Positions 53,678 through 62,378 of a stretch of DNA of 64,000 nt are shown piece by piece. The position numbers and the translations under genes were made by a program. How positions within the stretch are numbered: position 1 is the stretch's first letter; every line of letters begins with the position of its first letter. This DNA comes from Azospirillum formosense (GTDB taxonomy: Bacteria > Pseudomonadota > Alphaproteobacteria > Azospirillales > Azospirillaceae), in assembly GCF_040500525.1 (NCBI RefSeq), contig NZ_CP159406.1, positions 1 to 64,000 of the forward strand, given 5' to 3'. Below the pieces are notes generated by a model that saw only the letters and a list, made by a program, of their open reading frames with translations, did not search any database and was not told the origin of the DNA.

Positions 53678-53723
53678 ATTTTACCAAACATGCAAACGTC
53701 ACGTAACGGCCGTTTGGTAAAAT
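53678..53723. repeat. 12-bp perfect inverted repeat upstream of the recombinase
   Basis: ATTTTACCAAAC (53678-53689) and GTTTGGTAAAAT (53712-53723) flank a 22-base centre. Arm length and spacing fit a serine-recombinase half-site pair or a repressor/recombinase operator. It is AT-rich within GC-rich DNA. Confidence 0.65.
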
Positions 53724-54893
53724 ATCTTGGCGTTGTGGGCCGCCGTGCGCTCCGCTGATGGACCGGAGCCGTCAGCCGGCACGAGACAAGATGCCAAGCG
53801 GCGCCGGCCGCCCCGACCGGCGGGACATCAGACAAAGAACAGCCCTCGGGCGGATCGCGTCTCAATCTGTCTTCCTGGAGAACGTCGGCTTTTCAACGAC
53901 ATGAGACGATTCCTCGCGCCCCGACGGGGAACTTTTCACATGAACCGGTCTGCAAAACGGGGCCAAGCAGGGCGTCGCCCCCCTGGAATCCAGCTTTTCG
54001 CACGAACCACCCGACAACAGCAGCCGGAACGGCAAAGGGCAAAGACCACGCTACGCCAGCTTCCAAGCCGATCCACGTGACAGCGACTTGTCCAGTGACG
54101 GAAGCTAACCTTCCGTAGGGTATCATGGCGTCCGGCGCCGTTGCCGCGGCGACCATAGGGATGGCGGTGTTGCATCGAAAGACTGTAGGAAGACAGCTTT
54201 CTGTAAACCGCCCCGGGCGGTGGTTCACGGACCGGTCCGGAGGACGGCAAAGTCGACGGCCACGCTTTCGGTCAATCTGATGCACGCATCGCCAGGGCGA
54301 CGATGGCGCGGCGAGCGACACACCCAGCGTCGAGCGGAGAACGGACGGCACCCGCCCAACCAGAGCGCCCCAACGACGCGAAGGAAGAAGGGCTCGGCCC
54401 GGATGTCACCTTTCCCGTCAAGGGTGGCATCCATGCGGAAGCGCCGCCGCTTGCGCGCACAGGCCTCACCATCGCGCCAAAGAGGAATATCCAGGGACTT
54501 TTCTCATCATCCCTTGCCCGCCATTTTCAACCAAAGCGAGCTGATTCCTTAAGGCGCCACGCGCTTAAGCAGCAAATGAATCCTATGATTTATTACTGAA
54601 TTATGCTATATTCATCTCTTCAATATGCATTGACAGCTGACTCAATGATTTCAGTGTTTTCGCAGCTCTGAAGACTCAGAAATGATTTTTGTGTATTCGC
54701 TGTGATATTTAAAAACTACTAATATAGATCAAGGTTATGCGCTCTACGATTGTGTTATTGCTGTTTTGAAATTATGGTGATGCGATATCGCCGCAGCGAG
54801 GGGTGGATCTGATCCTGGAGATAAAAGGTATGTAACGAAAAATAGTCCACCCGACCACCCCACCCTAAGCTGTGTTTTTTGGAAGGATCCCAA
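53724..54893. other. Region without recognisable genes
   Basis: About 1.2 kb. From 53724 to about 54590 it is GC-rich with open frames on both strands but no ribosome-binding sites, start context or family signals; it may be eroded transposon DNA. From 54590 to 54893 it turns sharply AT-rich and probably holds the promoter of the sulfotransferase gene (weak TTGTGT 54750 and TATGGT 54773, 17-base spacer). Confidence 0.45.
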
Positions 54894-55775
54894 ATGTTTG
54901 GCCGTCAAATCAAGCAATACTTTCAGGGCGAATCCCATCGCTTCATCGGCGTAATCGGCTGCGCACGCTCCGGGACAACTCTGATGTTCAATTACCTGAA
55001 TGAATTCAAAGATGTGTTCTTAGCGTGTGAAGACAATCCATTTTTTGAAAGCCAAGGATGCAATTATCGAACTTGGTATAATTCTCACTGGGCGTCATTG
55101 GGTAAAACCCGCACGAAGGGCTATTACTTGCCTGAATGGGGCGGCAGCGATGGCTTTTGGTTTGATTATTATTACGAGATCAGCCAAAGGTATGCAAACT
55201 TTGGAACGAAGCTGGCCTTCGGTCCTCATGGCGAATCCTATTGGAACAGCGTCGAGCAAAGAGGGTTCGATTTCTTCAATGAGTATTTCTTTGAAGGATT
55301 CTATATATTGACCGTTCGGCGACCTGCCGAAGGCATTTACTCTATGAAGAAAATGTTTCCAGGGGCCGATTTCGGAACGCTCAAAAACACGTGGATCAAA
55401 TCCTTGCAGTTCCAGCTTTCTCTTCATGGAAGCATGAAGAGGGCGCCGTTTGTCTTTCTTGAGGATATCGATATTGCACTCCTCGAAGATTTAAACGGGG
55501 CAATGGGTCTGAGCCCAGCGCCACTGAAGACGGACCAATACATCATTGAGAACAATCGGAAGCCGTCTCGCCTGCAGGAGGGGTTGCCTGACATCCTGAT
55601 GCCTTACGAAGCGCAAATCGCGGAACTGGAAAAGGCTTATGCTTTTCTGCGCAAGGACTTGGGGAAGAATGGCACGGTGAACGGCTGGGTGCATCGCGAG
55701 GAGCTTTGCCGGTCGATGTGGCATGCTCTCGAAGGCTTGCGGGCTGATGCGAGCGCAACCTTCCCTCTTGCGTGA
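54894..55775 (+). CDS. Sulfotransferase family protein
   Basis: 293 residues from the ATG at 54894 with GGAAGG upstream. CARSGTT at residues 23-29 (in VIGCARSGTTLMFNYLNEF) is the 5'-phosphosulfate loop of PAPS sulfotransferases, and LTVRRPAEGIYSMKKMF carries the Arg-Ser of the 3'-phosphate site. It would transfer sulfate from PAPS to a glycan or other acceptor; PAPS can come from nodP/nodQ at 13.9-16.7 kb. AT-rich and isolated between decayed regions, it looks like a transferred gene. Acceptor unknown. Confidence 0.85.
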   Translation: MFGRQIKQYFQGESHRFIGVIGCARSGTTLMFNYLNEFKDVFLACEDNPFFESQGCNYRTWYNSHWASLGKTRTKGYYLPEWGGSDGFWFDYYYEISQRYANFGTKLAFGPHGESYWNSVEQRGFDFFNEYFFEGFYILTVRRPAEGIYSMKKMFPGADFGTLKNTWIKSLQFQLSLHGSMKRAPFVFLEDIDIALLEDLNGAMGLSPAPLKTDQYIIENNRKPSRLQEGLPDILMPYEAQIAELEKAYAFLRKDLGKNGTVNGWVHREELCRSMWHALEGLRADASATFPLA

Positions 55776-56354
55776 CGCAAGGTGGACGTTGGGGTCGAAG
55801 CCAGCGGCAACGGGACGCCGCGGTAAATCAGCTTCGAGCACCGGCTGAAGCCGATGCACCCCACCACCCTGGCGTTGTCCATCCGCAGCGTCAGTTTGCA
55901 AAGCGCCGCGCCGTGAATCAGGCATCGCCCACCTTGCCGGCAAGGTGGGCGATGCCTGATCCGGCTTGAGGGGCGCCTTGAGCCCATATCGCGCAGGCTC
56001 CCCTACATCCCTCCACCACTTCGGCCGGAATCAGTGGCTCGCTTCCAAAGCACGCCGCTTTTCCGACCGGCAGGCACGTTTCGTCGGCCTCAAAGCGCTT
56101 GTCAGGGCCATTTCCGGATTTGGCTCCAGCGGATGAGGTTGTCGGCGCTGTGGTGAAAGGCGGAGAAAAAGGCCGGCGCTCGCCGGAACCGCCAGCGGCA
56201 GAGCTTCCCAGGCATCGCCGGAGCACCGCACAAACCGGATCCCTGTCGGCGTCATGCCCCGCCCAACCGCCGACTGCTTTCCCGGATGCTCCCACGGCCT
56301 GGGGAAGCGGCCACGCGTCCCCAGGGCTGTTTCAGTACCGATGGCCTGATCCGT
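55776..56354. other. Intergenic region with a large palindrome
   Basis: 579 GC-rich bases between the sulfotransferase gene and the convergent large glycosyltransferase gene. Apart from the 44-bp palindrome, I see no gene; frames on both strands lack starts and family motifs and may be degenerate insertion-sequence material. Confidence 0.45.
55917..55960. repeat. 44-bp perfect palindrome
   Basis: Two 22-base arms (55917-55938 starting ATCAGGCATCGCCC, and 55939-55960) are exact reverse complements with no loop. It lies 142 bases after the sulfotransferase stop. It could be a bidirectional terminator, a REP-like element, or a pair of abutted element ends. Confidence 0.75.
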
Positions 56355-59300
56355 TCAGCGGACTCCGAACCGGGCCAGCAGCGGCTCAAGTCCCAGCTCC
56401 GCCGGGCTCCGCTTCATCTTCTTGAACACCGGTTGAGCGGTGTCCAGGATCGGAGCCGTCCGGCTGACGAACAAGGCATCCAGAAGCTCGGCGACAACCG
56501 GCCGCAACGCCGGCTTCTCATGGAAGACGGCCTCCAGCATGTTCCGCCCGTGGTCAGCGGAGCCACCTTCGCCATCGACCATCTGACGAATCGACCGGTT
56601 GATCATGCCGATGTCGGCGGTCCACTCGGACAAGCCGCCATTCCATGTCGAATGGCCCGGGCGACCGTCGAGGATATGGACTTCCGAGCGGTGCGCCAGG
56701 GCGCCCCGGATCGGCTGGATGCGGGCCGCGGCGGCCTGCCGGATGTCGGCGTTGCCGACCAGCTTGGCCAGTTCACGGCCGAACGTCACCGGATCATCGC
56801 ACGTGATCACCGCCGACAGGTCCAGTCCGGGCAGGATCGCCTGGGTAGCCGCGACGACGGACGATGTTGCGAGGACGGGCTTGCCGAAGAGCAAAGCCTG
56901 GCAGAAGGGTCCCACCGCTTCGGCGGCACCGGAGCCGAAGAAGGGGAAAGCCACGACTTTGGCGACCGCATAGAGGGGCCGGACGGTCTTCACGGAACCG
57001 GAGAAGAACACACGCGGACCAGCGGCCTTACGGACCGCCTCGTCGGCATCGCCGACGACCAGCATGGTGAAGGCGGGGTCGTCCGGCACGGCGTGCTTGC
57101 CCGGATTGGTGATGAAGCCGGCAACCGCGGCAGGAGCCTGCCCCCCCAACGTCGGCAGCAGAACAGCGATCTGCTTGCATTCGAACAGCCGCTTGAGCTG
57201 ATCGAGCTTGCCGGTTGCCCAGGCGCGCTCGAAGTCCGCGTCGTCGTTGGCGGCGCCACAGGAGCTGACCACCTCCGCCAAGTCCTGTGATCCAGCCAGA
57301 TCCGCCAGGCGCAACGTCGGTTCGAGCGTGATCCGGCGCTGGACGCTGGCCCATATGGAATGGTGCTGGTGGCTCCGGTTGTCGTTTCCGAAGGCGTAGC
57401 AGACGTTGCTGCCGATGGCCCGATGCATGCGCATCATGGTCGTCATCATGAAGACCAGCGACTCCACGGTGCCCGCCCGCTCGTGAATCCCCGGCAAGCC
57501 CTTGCGGCCCAAAGGCTTGTTGATTTCATCGAGTTCCCGGTAGCAGGTCAGGATGCCGTGCACGCCCGGAACGTAGCGACTGATCCGGCCGAATTCGTGA
57601 GGGAACTTCTGCCGGACATATTCCGCCAGATTGTTGGCCAGCTCTATGTCCGTGCAATCGAGGTCCATGTAGGACTTCCGATAGGACAGCGTCTTGTGGA
57701 ACAGCTTGATGGCATCCATCACGTCCCGCTCGCCGTAGGCGTAACGGACACCGCCCAGGCTGCGGTGCAGGTACCATGCGGACAGATCCTCCAACTCCGC
57801 GATCGGGCTTTCGGTGGCCCGTTCCTCGGGGTAGTTGAGGAAGACACCCAGGTTGCGGTTGAGCGTCTTCACGCGGACCCAGGGCAGAACGCGGTTCTTG
57901 AACTCGACGTCGCCGGCGCCGCGGAAGCTGTCGTCGTAATACCCCAGACGGTCATGGATCGACCGGCGGTACATGGCCCCGACATAGCCGATGTAGCAGC
58001 AGTCGAGATAATGCATGTCCTGCGAATAGAAGACGCGCCGGTACGGCATGATGTCGCGCACGAAGGCACCGGCCTCGTCCACTTCGGTCACGACCGTGTT
58101 GCCCTGCACCCAATCGACCGCGGTGTTGCGGTCCAGATAGTCCATCATGATGTCGAAGGCGTCGGGCGTGTTCATCTCGTCGACGCCGAGGAAAGACAGA
58201 TACTCGCCGCGAGCCTGGGTGATGCCGCGGTTCCAGGCCCGCTGGATGGTTTCCCGCTTGCGGGAGCGGACATACAGGGTGCTCAGCCCCCAGCCTTCCT
58301 GCTGGGAACGGCGGACTTCCTGGAGGATCACGTTGCGCGTGTCATCGACCGACGCGCTGTCCACGAAGACCAGTTCGACGCTCGCCTTGGTGGCCGCGGT
58401 CAGACGTCCAAGGCCCCGCAGGAAATTGCGGATCTTCCCGGCGCCGTTGTAGACGGACACGATGATGCTGGCCTTCGGCCGCTCGATCCGCCGGAAGTCG
58501 TGCACCTCCTCCAGATCGTTCGGCGGCGGAGTCATGAAGGACCCCTTGACCGACATCAGATGGGCCAGGATCTCGTCGCTGCTGGCGCCGCCGTACAGCA
58601 GGCGGGCGGCCTTGGCCTCCTTGACCAAGCCGTTCCGCTCGAGGATCTCGACGACATTGCCGAGTTCCACCGGATGCTGCCGCCCGGTAAGGCGCATGAC
58701 GCGGATCCAATAGGTCGCGTACAGCAGATCGTTGCCGCGCTCGCGCTCGATGGCGGCGAGCAGACGATAGGCGGCCACACGGTCGCCGCTGTGGATGAAG
58801 GGACGCAGCCGCTGGATCATCTCGCTGCCCGCCTGCGCCGGCAGACGGCCATTCTGCTGGATCAGCGTCTCGTAGTCCTTCTCCAGGCCGGCCTGAACAT
58901 TGGAGAGCTGGAAAATGTTCAGCAACGCCCCGGCGTGGACCTGACCGGCGAAGTCCTTCACCATGTTGTTCAGGTTGGTGTTCAGGTTCGCGCTCAGCGT
59001 ATCGATGGTGGCCTGCTTGACCGTGCGGTCGAGCATCCGCACCATCTCATCGAACAGGGCCTGAACCTGCCCGGCGGCGGCGTTGTCACGGCTCGGCGCG
59101 ACCGCGTAGATCTCGTCCAGCGACTGACCGTAGGAGCGCGGCTGGTGGGTGGCCAGGAAATCGCGCAAGGCGTCGCGGTGCGCGTCGTGGTTGGCGAGCA
59201 GATCCTGAAGGGCGTTGAAGACCCCGTCTATGTCGCGGAGATCGAGCTTGATGTAGGGCAGCCCGGGCAGCGCGTTGTCGAGGTAATCGATGATGCCGCA

Positions 59301-60284
59301 AGCCGTGCTGATCACCGTGGGGCAACCGCTCAGGATCGCCTCCAGAGCGGCAAGGTTGAAGGTGTCCAGGCGCGACGGGAACATCGCGATCATGCGCGAC
59401 GTCTCGAAACGCGGCAGCAGCTTGTCGCGCGGCAGTGTCTCGTAGGTGAGGGCGAGATCACGCAGCGAGGCCATCCGGTTCAGGTAATCGGTCGACCGGT
59501 GCCCGCCGATGTTCACCTCCGGACCGATCAGGGAAATGTCGCTGTAGGACTTCCGCGACAGCCGCGAACAGATGTCGACGAAGATGTCGGGGCCTTTGCA
59601 TTTCTCGTGACGGCCGATGAAGGAGATGTTCGGCCGCTCCGGCTGCGCCGTGGCACCGTCGAAGGTGGTTCCAAGGCTGAACTCCCTCAGATCGAAGATC
59701 CCCTTGACGTCGGCCATCTGCGCCGGCAGGGAGGTCCGGTCCATCCACTCCTGCGTGTAGGGGCGGCTGATGCCGTAGCGGATGTCAGCGGTCCTATAGA
59801 GGAGATTTTCGAATTCAATGAGCGTCGACAGATCGCCGACGCCGCTGCCGGACCAGTTGTCGCGCAGAACGTTCGACAGGGTGCCGTGCATCGACAGCAC
59901 GACGCGTTCGTAATGGACGTTGTGGTAGCGCAGCGCGGTCGGGAGAAAGGCGGCGAAGGGCAGATAGTCGGGAATCTCGATGATGTCGAAGGACTGGCCG
60001 GCGACGGAAGCCGCCATGTCCATCATGTTCAGGAAATCATGCTCCTTGCCGGCCAGACGCTTCAGATTGGTTTGGGAGTCGGACTCTGCGAAACGGAAGG
60101 AGCCATGCTTGGACCGGTACAGGTCCGTCATGGGCACGGGATGCACATGAGGGAATGGCTGCTCGACTGGCCGGGTGGTGTAATAATAGAAGTGGTCGCT
60201 GCCCTGCTCGATCCTCTTCTTGAAGAACGTCTGCCCGCCGCCGACCGCATCGAAAATATCATTCGAAACGAAAAGGATCTTCAC
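56355..60284 (-). CDS. Multi-domain glycosyltransferase (GT4 - helical - GT2 - GT4-like)
   Basis: 1309 residues from a GTG at 60284 with AAGGAGA seven bases upstream. Residues 1-400 are GT4-like (ILFVSNDIFDAVGGGQTFFK, SFIGRHEKCKGPDIFVDICS, FPSRLDTFNLAALEAILSGC). Residues 400-600 are helical with possible repeats. Residues 604-830 are a GT-A/GT2 domain (ASIIVSVYNGAGKIRNFLRG, LVFVDSASVDDTRNVI, LSFLGVDEMN as DxD-like site). The last 250 residues resemble a second GT-B half (AVLLPTLGGQAPAAVAGFIT, QALLFGKPVLATSSVVAATQ). One polypeptide could thus add two or three sugars in sequence, as in some capsule polymerases. It ends the minus-strand operon that begins beyond the window. Confidence 0.88.
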   Translation of the reverse strand: MKILFVSNDIFDAVGGGQTFFKKRIEQGSDHFYYYTTRPVEQPFPHVHPVPMTDLYRSKHGSFRFAESDSQTNLKRLAGKEHDFLNMMDMAASVAGQSFDIIEIPDYLPFAAFLPTALRYHNVHYERVVLSMHGTLSNVLRDNWSGSGVGDLSTLIEFENLLYRTADIRYGISRPYTQEWMDRTSLPAQMADVKGIFDLREFSLGTTFDGATAQPERPNISFIGRHEKCKGPDIFVDICSRLSRKSYSDISLIGPEVNIGGHRSTDYLNRMASLRDLALTYETLPRDKLLPRFETSRMIAMFPSRLDTFNLAALEAILSGCPTVISTACGIIDYLDNALPGLPYIKLDLRDIDGVFNALQDLLANHDAHRDALRDFLATHQPRSYGQSLDEIYAVAPSRDNAAAGQVQALFDEMVRMLDRTVKQATIDTLSANLNTNLNNMVKDFAGQVHAGALLNIFQLSNVQAGLEKDYETLIQQNGRLPAQAGSEMIQRLRPFIHSGDRVAAYRLLAAIERERGNDLLYATYWIRVMRLTGRQHPVELGNVVEILERNGLVKEAKAARLLYGGASSDEILAHLMSVKGSFMTPPPNDLEEVHDFRRIERPKASIIVSVYNGAGKIRNFLRGLGRLTAATKASVELVFVDSASVDDTRNVILQEVRRSQQEGWGLSTLYVRSRKRETIQRAWNRGITQARGEYLSFLGVDEMNTPDAFDIMMDYLDRNTAVDWVQGNTVVTEVDEAGAFVRDIMPYRRVFYSQDMHYLDCCYIGYVGAMYRRSIHDRLGYYDDSFRGAGDVEFKNRVLPWVRVKTLNRNLGVFLNYPEERATESPIAELEDLSAWYLHRSLGGVRYAYGERDVMDAIKLFHKTLSYRKSYMDLDCTDIELANNLAEYVRQKFPHEFGRISRYVPGVHGILTCYRELDEINKPLGRKGLPGIHERAGTVESLVFMMTTMMRMHRAIGSNVCYAFGNDNRSHQHHSIWASVQRRITLEPTLRLADLAGSQDLAEVVSSCGAANDDADFERAWATGKLDQLKRLFECKQIAVLLPTLGGQAPAAVAGFITNPGKHAVPDDPAFTMLVVGDADEAVRKAAGPRVFFSGSVKTVRPLYAVAKVVAFPFFGSGAAEAVGPFCQALLFGKPVLATSSVVAATQAILPGLDLSAVITCDDPVTFGRELAKLVGNADIRQAAAARIQPIRGALAHRSEVHILDGRPGHSTWNGGLSEWTADIGMINRSIRQMVDGEGGSADHGRNMLEAVFHEKPALRPVVAELLDALFVSRTAPILDTAQPVFKKMKRSPAELGLEPLLARFGVR

Positions 60285-60384
60285 CGAAAATCTCCTTGAT
60301 TTGATCGCTGCCCACGGAGTTCCGGCCGGCGACCCATATTCGTGATTAATGATTAAGGACAGGCGGATTTTGTTCGGTGCACGC

Positions 60385-61377
60385 TCAGTTGTGCATGATC
60401 TTGGCGCCCAGCGTGTCGATGCGGATCGGCATGCAGACGTGGGGCTGCATGGCCGCGATGAAGCTTGCCTGCCGCTCCGGCGGCACCAGAACCAGCAGGA
60501 AGCCGCCGGCGCCCGCCCCGTTCAGCTTGCCGCCGGTGGCGCCTTGGGCCAGGGCCTTGGCGTACAGCTCGTCGATCGGGCCGGAAGAGACCTTGTTGGA
60601 CAGGCGCTTCTTGACCTGCCAGCCTTCGTGCAGCAGGGCACCGAACGTGCTGACGATCTTGTCGGAACGGCATCCCTCGAGCACGTTCACCGATTCCTCG
60701 GCGAGCGTCAGCATGGTCTCCAGCTCGCTGTCGACGATCTGCGACCTGGTCTTCTGGATCTGTTCGTCGAGCGTCGCCGAGGCGTGGCGGCGGATGCCCG
60801 TGTAAACCAGCATCATGCTGTCGCACAGCGCCTGCAGGGACGGCCCGCTGATCTGCACCGGTGAAATGCTCACGCGGTTCTTGGAGAAGTCGAAGCGGTT
60901 GATGCCGCCAAAGGCGGCGTGATGCTGGTCCTGCACGCCGACGACCTCGCCCAGCCGTTCGCGCTCCACATGGACCGCGGTGCGCGCCAGATCGCTCTTG
61001 GTCACGGTCTGGCTCAGCATCTCCGCCATCAGCTTCAGGAACCCGACGGTGAAGGCCGAGGAGGAGCCGAGCCCGGTGTTGGCCGGAACATCCGAGCTGA
61101 TGCTGATATCCAGCGGCTCCCGGTAATTGTACATGTCCAGGACCGTACGGATCACCGGATGCTCGATCTCCTCCAGGGCGTCCACCTTCTCCAGCTTCGA
61201 GTAGGCGACGCGGTAGCGGTATTCCAGGATCGAGGAGAGGCGCAGGGCGCTGATGTAGATGTATTTGTTGATCGCCATGCCGACGACCGTGCTGTGCCGG
61301 CGCTCGAAGAACTCCGGATAGTCGGTTCCGCCACCGAAGAAGCTGATGCGCAGAGGCGAGCGGACCGTGGTGAGCAT
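60385..61377 (-). CDS. GHMP-family sugar kinase (heptose/fucose kinase-like)
   Basis: 330 residues with an AAGGAG ribosome-binding site. PLRISFFGGGTDYPEFFERR is the N-terminal substrate motif of the HddA group; DVPANTGLGSSSAFTVGFLK (motif 2, PxxxGLGSSSA) binds ATP phosphates; KLNGAGAGGFLLVLV is motif 3. The closest functional group is D-glycero-D-manno-heptose-7-phosphate 1-kinase and related kinases; fucose/mannose kinases are also close, so substrate is not fixed. No gmhA, gmhB or hddC is visible, though the operon continues outside the window. Confidence 0.88.
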   Translation of the reverse strand: MLTTVRSPLRISFFGGGTDYPEFFERRHSTVVGMAINKYIYISALRLSSILEYRYRVAYSKLEKVDALEEIEHPVIRTVLDMYNYREPLDISISSDVPANTGLGSSSAFTVGFLKLMAEMLSQTVTKSDLARTAVHVERERLGEVVGVQDQHHAAFGGINRFDFSKNRVSISPVQISGPSLQALCDSMMLVYTGIRRHASATLDEQIQKTRSQIVDSELETMLTLAEESVNVLEGCRSDKIVSTFGALLHEGWQVKKRLSNKVSSGPIDELYAKALAQGATGGKLNGAGAGGFLLVLVPPERQASFIAAMQPHVCMPIRIDTLGAKIMHN

Positions 61378-61426
61378 GACAATCTCCTTGGGATGACGGT
61401 CCCCTTGGGCGGGGCCGGCCGATGGA

Positions 61427-62374
61427 TCAGGCGCGGGCGGGTGCGGCGAGGGTGGAGCGGATGCCCTCGATCAGACCGATGCGGGGGCGCCATCCGGTGC
61501 GCTCGAGGAAACGGGAGGAGTCGAGAACCTTGCGGGACGCCCCGCGGAAGCTGTCGGGCGGGTAGACGATCTCCGCCGGCCAGTCGAGCGCCGCCAGAAT
61601 GCCCCGCGCCGCCTCGTCGATGGTGATCGGGGCGTCCGCCGCGCAGTTCAGCAGTTCGTTGGCGAACGCGGCGTCGGCTGCGAGGATCGCCTCGATCTGG
61701 TCCTCCACATACAGCAGCTCGCGCACCGTGTCCGGCGCGCCCCAGACGGTGAAGCTGGACGCCCCCGCCGCCTTCTCGCGCGCCGCGCGGTCGATCATGC
61801 CGCCCATGAAATGGCTGCGGTCGGGCGCCAGATGGTCGTGCGGCCCGTACATGGTCGCCAGAATGCAATGCAGATGGGACAGCCCGTACTGTTCCGCGTA
61901 AGCCTGCGCCCCCACCGCCAGGACCTGCTTGGCCAGGCCGTAGCCGCGCACCGACGGATGCAGGGGGCCCGCCTGATAGGCGCTCTCGCGGATCGGCTCG
62001 TCCAGTTCGGGGTAGGCGCAGGAGCTGCCCGTGGAGATCAGCTTGGCCTGCGGCTGATAGAGGCGCCACGCCTCCAGAACGTTCAGGTGAACGCGGGCGT
62101 TGATGGCCAGCAGTTCGCCCTGGATGCCGTATTGCACCTGCCCGGTGCGCTGCCGGGTGACGGCGTGGAAGATGCGCTCGACCTTCGGCGCCGCCTCGAA
62201 CAGGCGGGCGACGGTCGGCCAGTCCGACAGATCGCCCGCGGCACGCCCGATGTCGGCGTGGCGCCAGCCGCGGGCGTCCATATAGAGGGCCAGGTTGCGG
62301 CCGAGAAAGCCGTCGGCCCCGATGATCAGGCTCGTCGTCCCGGACAGGTCAACCGGTGCGGGCGCGGTCGACAT
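61427..62374 (-). CDS. NAD(P)-dependent SDR epimerase/reductase
   Basis: 315 residues from the ATG at 62374, four bases after the upstream stop; ATGs at 62389 and 62410 are in frame and none has a clear ribosome-binding site. The nucleotide loop is LIIGADGFLGRNLALYMDA; STGSSCAYPELDEPIRES and YGLAKQVLAVGAQAYAEQYG (Tyr/Lys pair), with ATMYGPHDHLAPDRSHFMGG, resemble GDP-fucose synthase-like reductases. It could finish the GDP-4-keto-6-deoxymannose product of gmd, but that link is inference. Confidence 0.82.
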   Translation of the reverse strand: MSTAPAPVDLSGTTSLIIGADGFLGRNLALYMDARGWRHADIGRAAGDLSDWPTVARLFEAAPKVERIFHAVTRQRTGQVQYGIQGELLAINARVHLNVLEAWRLYQPQAKLISTGSSCAYPELDEPIRESAYQAGPLHPSVRGYGLAKQVLAVGAQAYAEQYGLSHLHCILATMYGPHDHLAPDRSHFMGGMIDRAAREKAAGASSFTVWGAPDTVRELLYVEDQIEAILAADAAFANELLNCAADAPITIDEAARGILAALDWPAEIVYPPDSFRGASRKVLDSSRFLERTGWRPRIGLIEGIRSTLAAPARA

Positions 62375-62378
62375 CGGG

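Noticed and set aside
53893..54351. Possible membrane-like ORF on the minus strand
   Set aside because: Short hydrophobic string only; frames on both strands are open in this GC-rich stretch and no start context is seen.
57360..60299. A 979-codon plus-strand frame opposite the large glycosyltransferase
   Set aside because: Shadow of the minus-strand gene, which has clear GT motifs and a ribosome-binding site.
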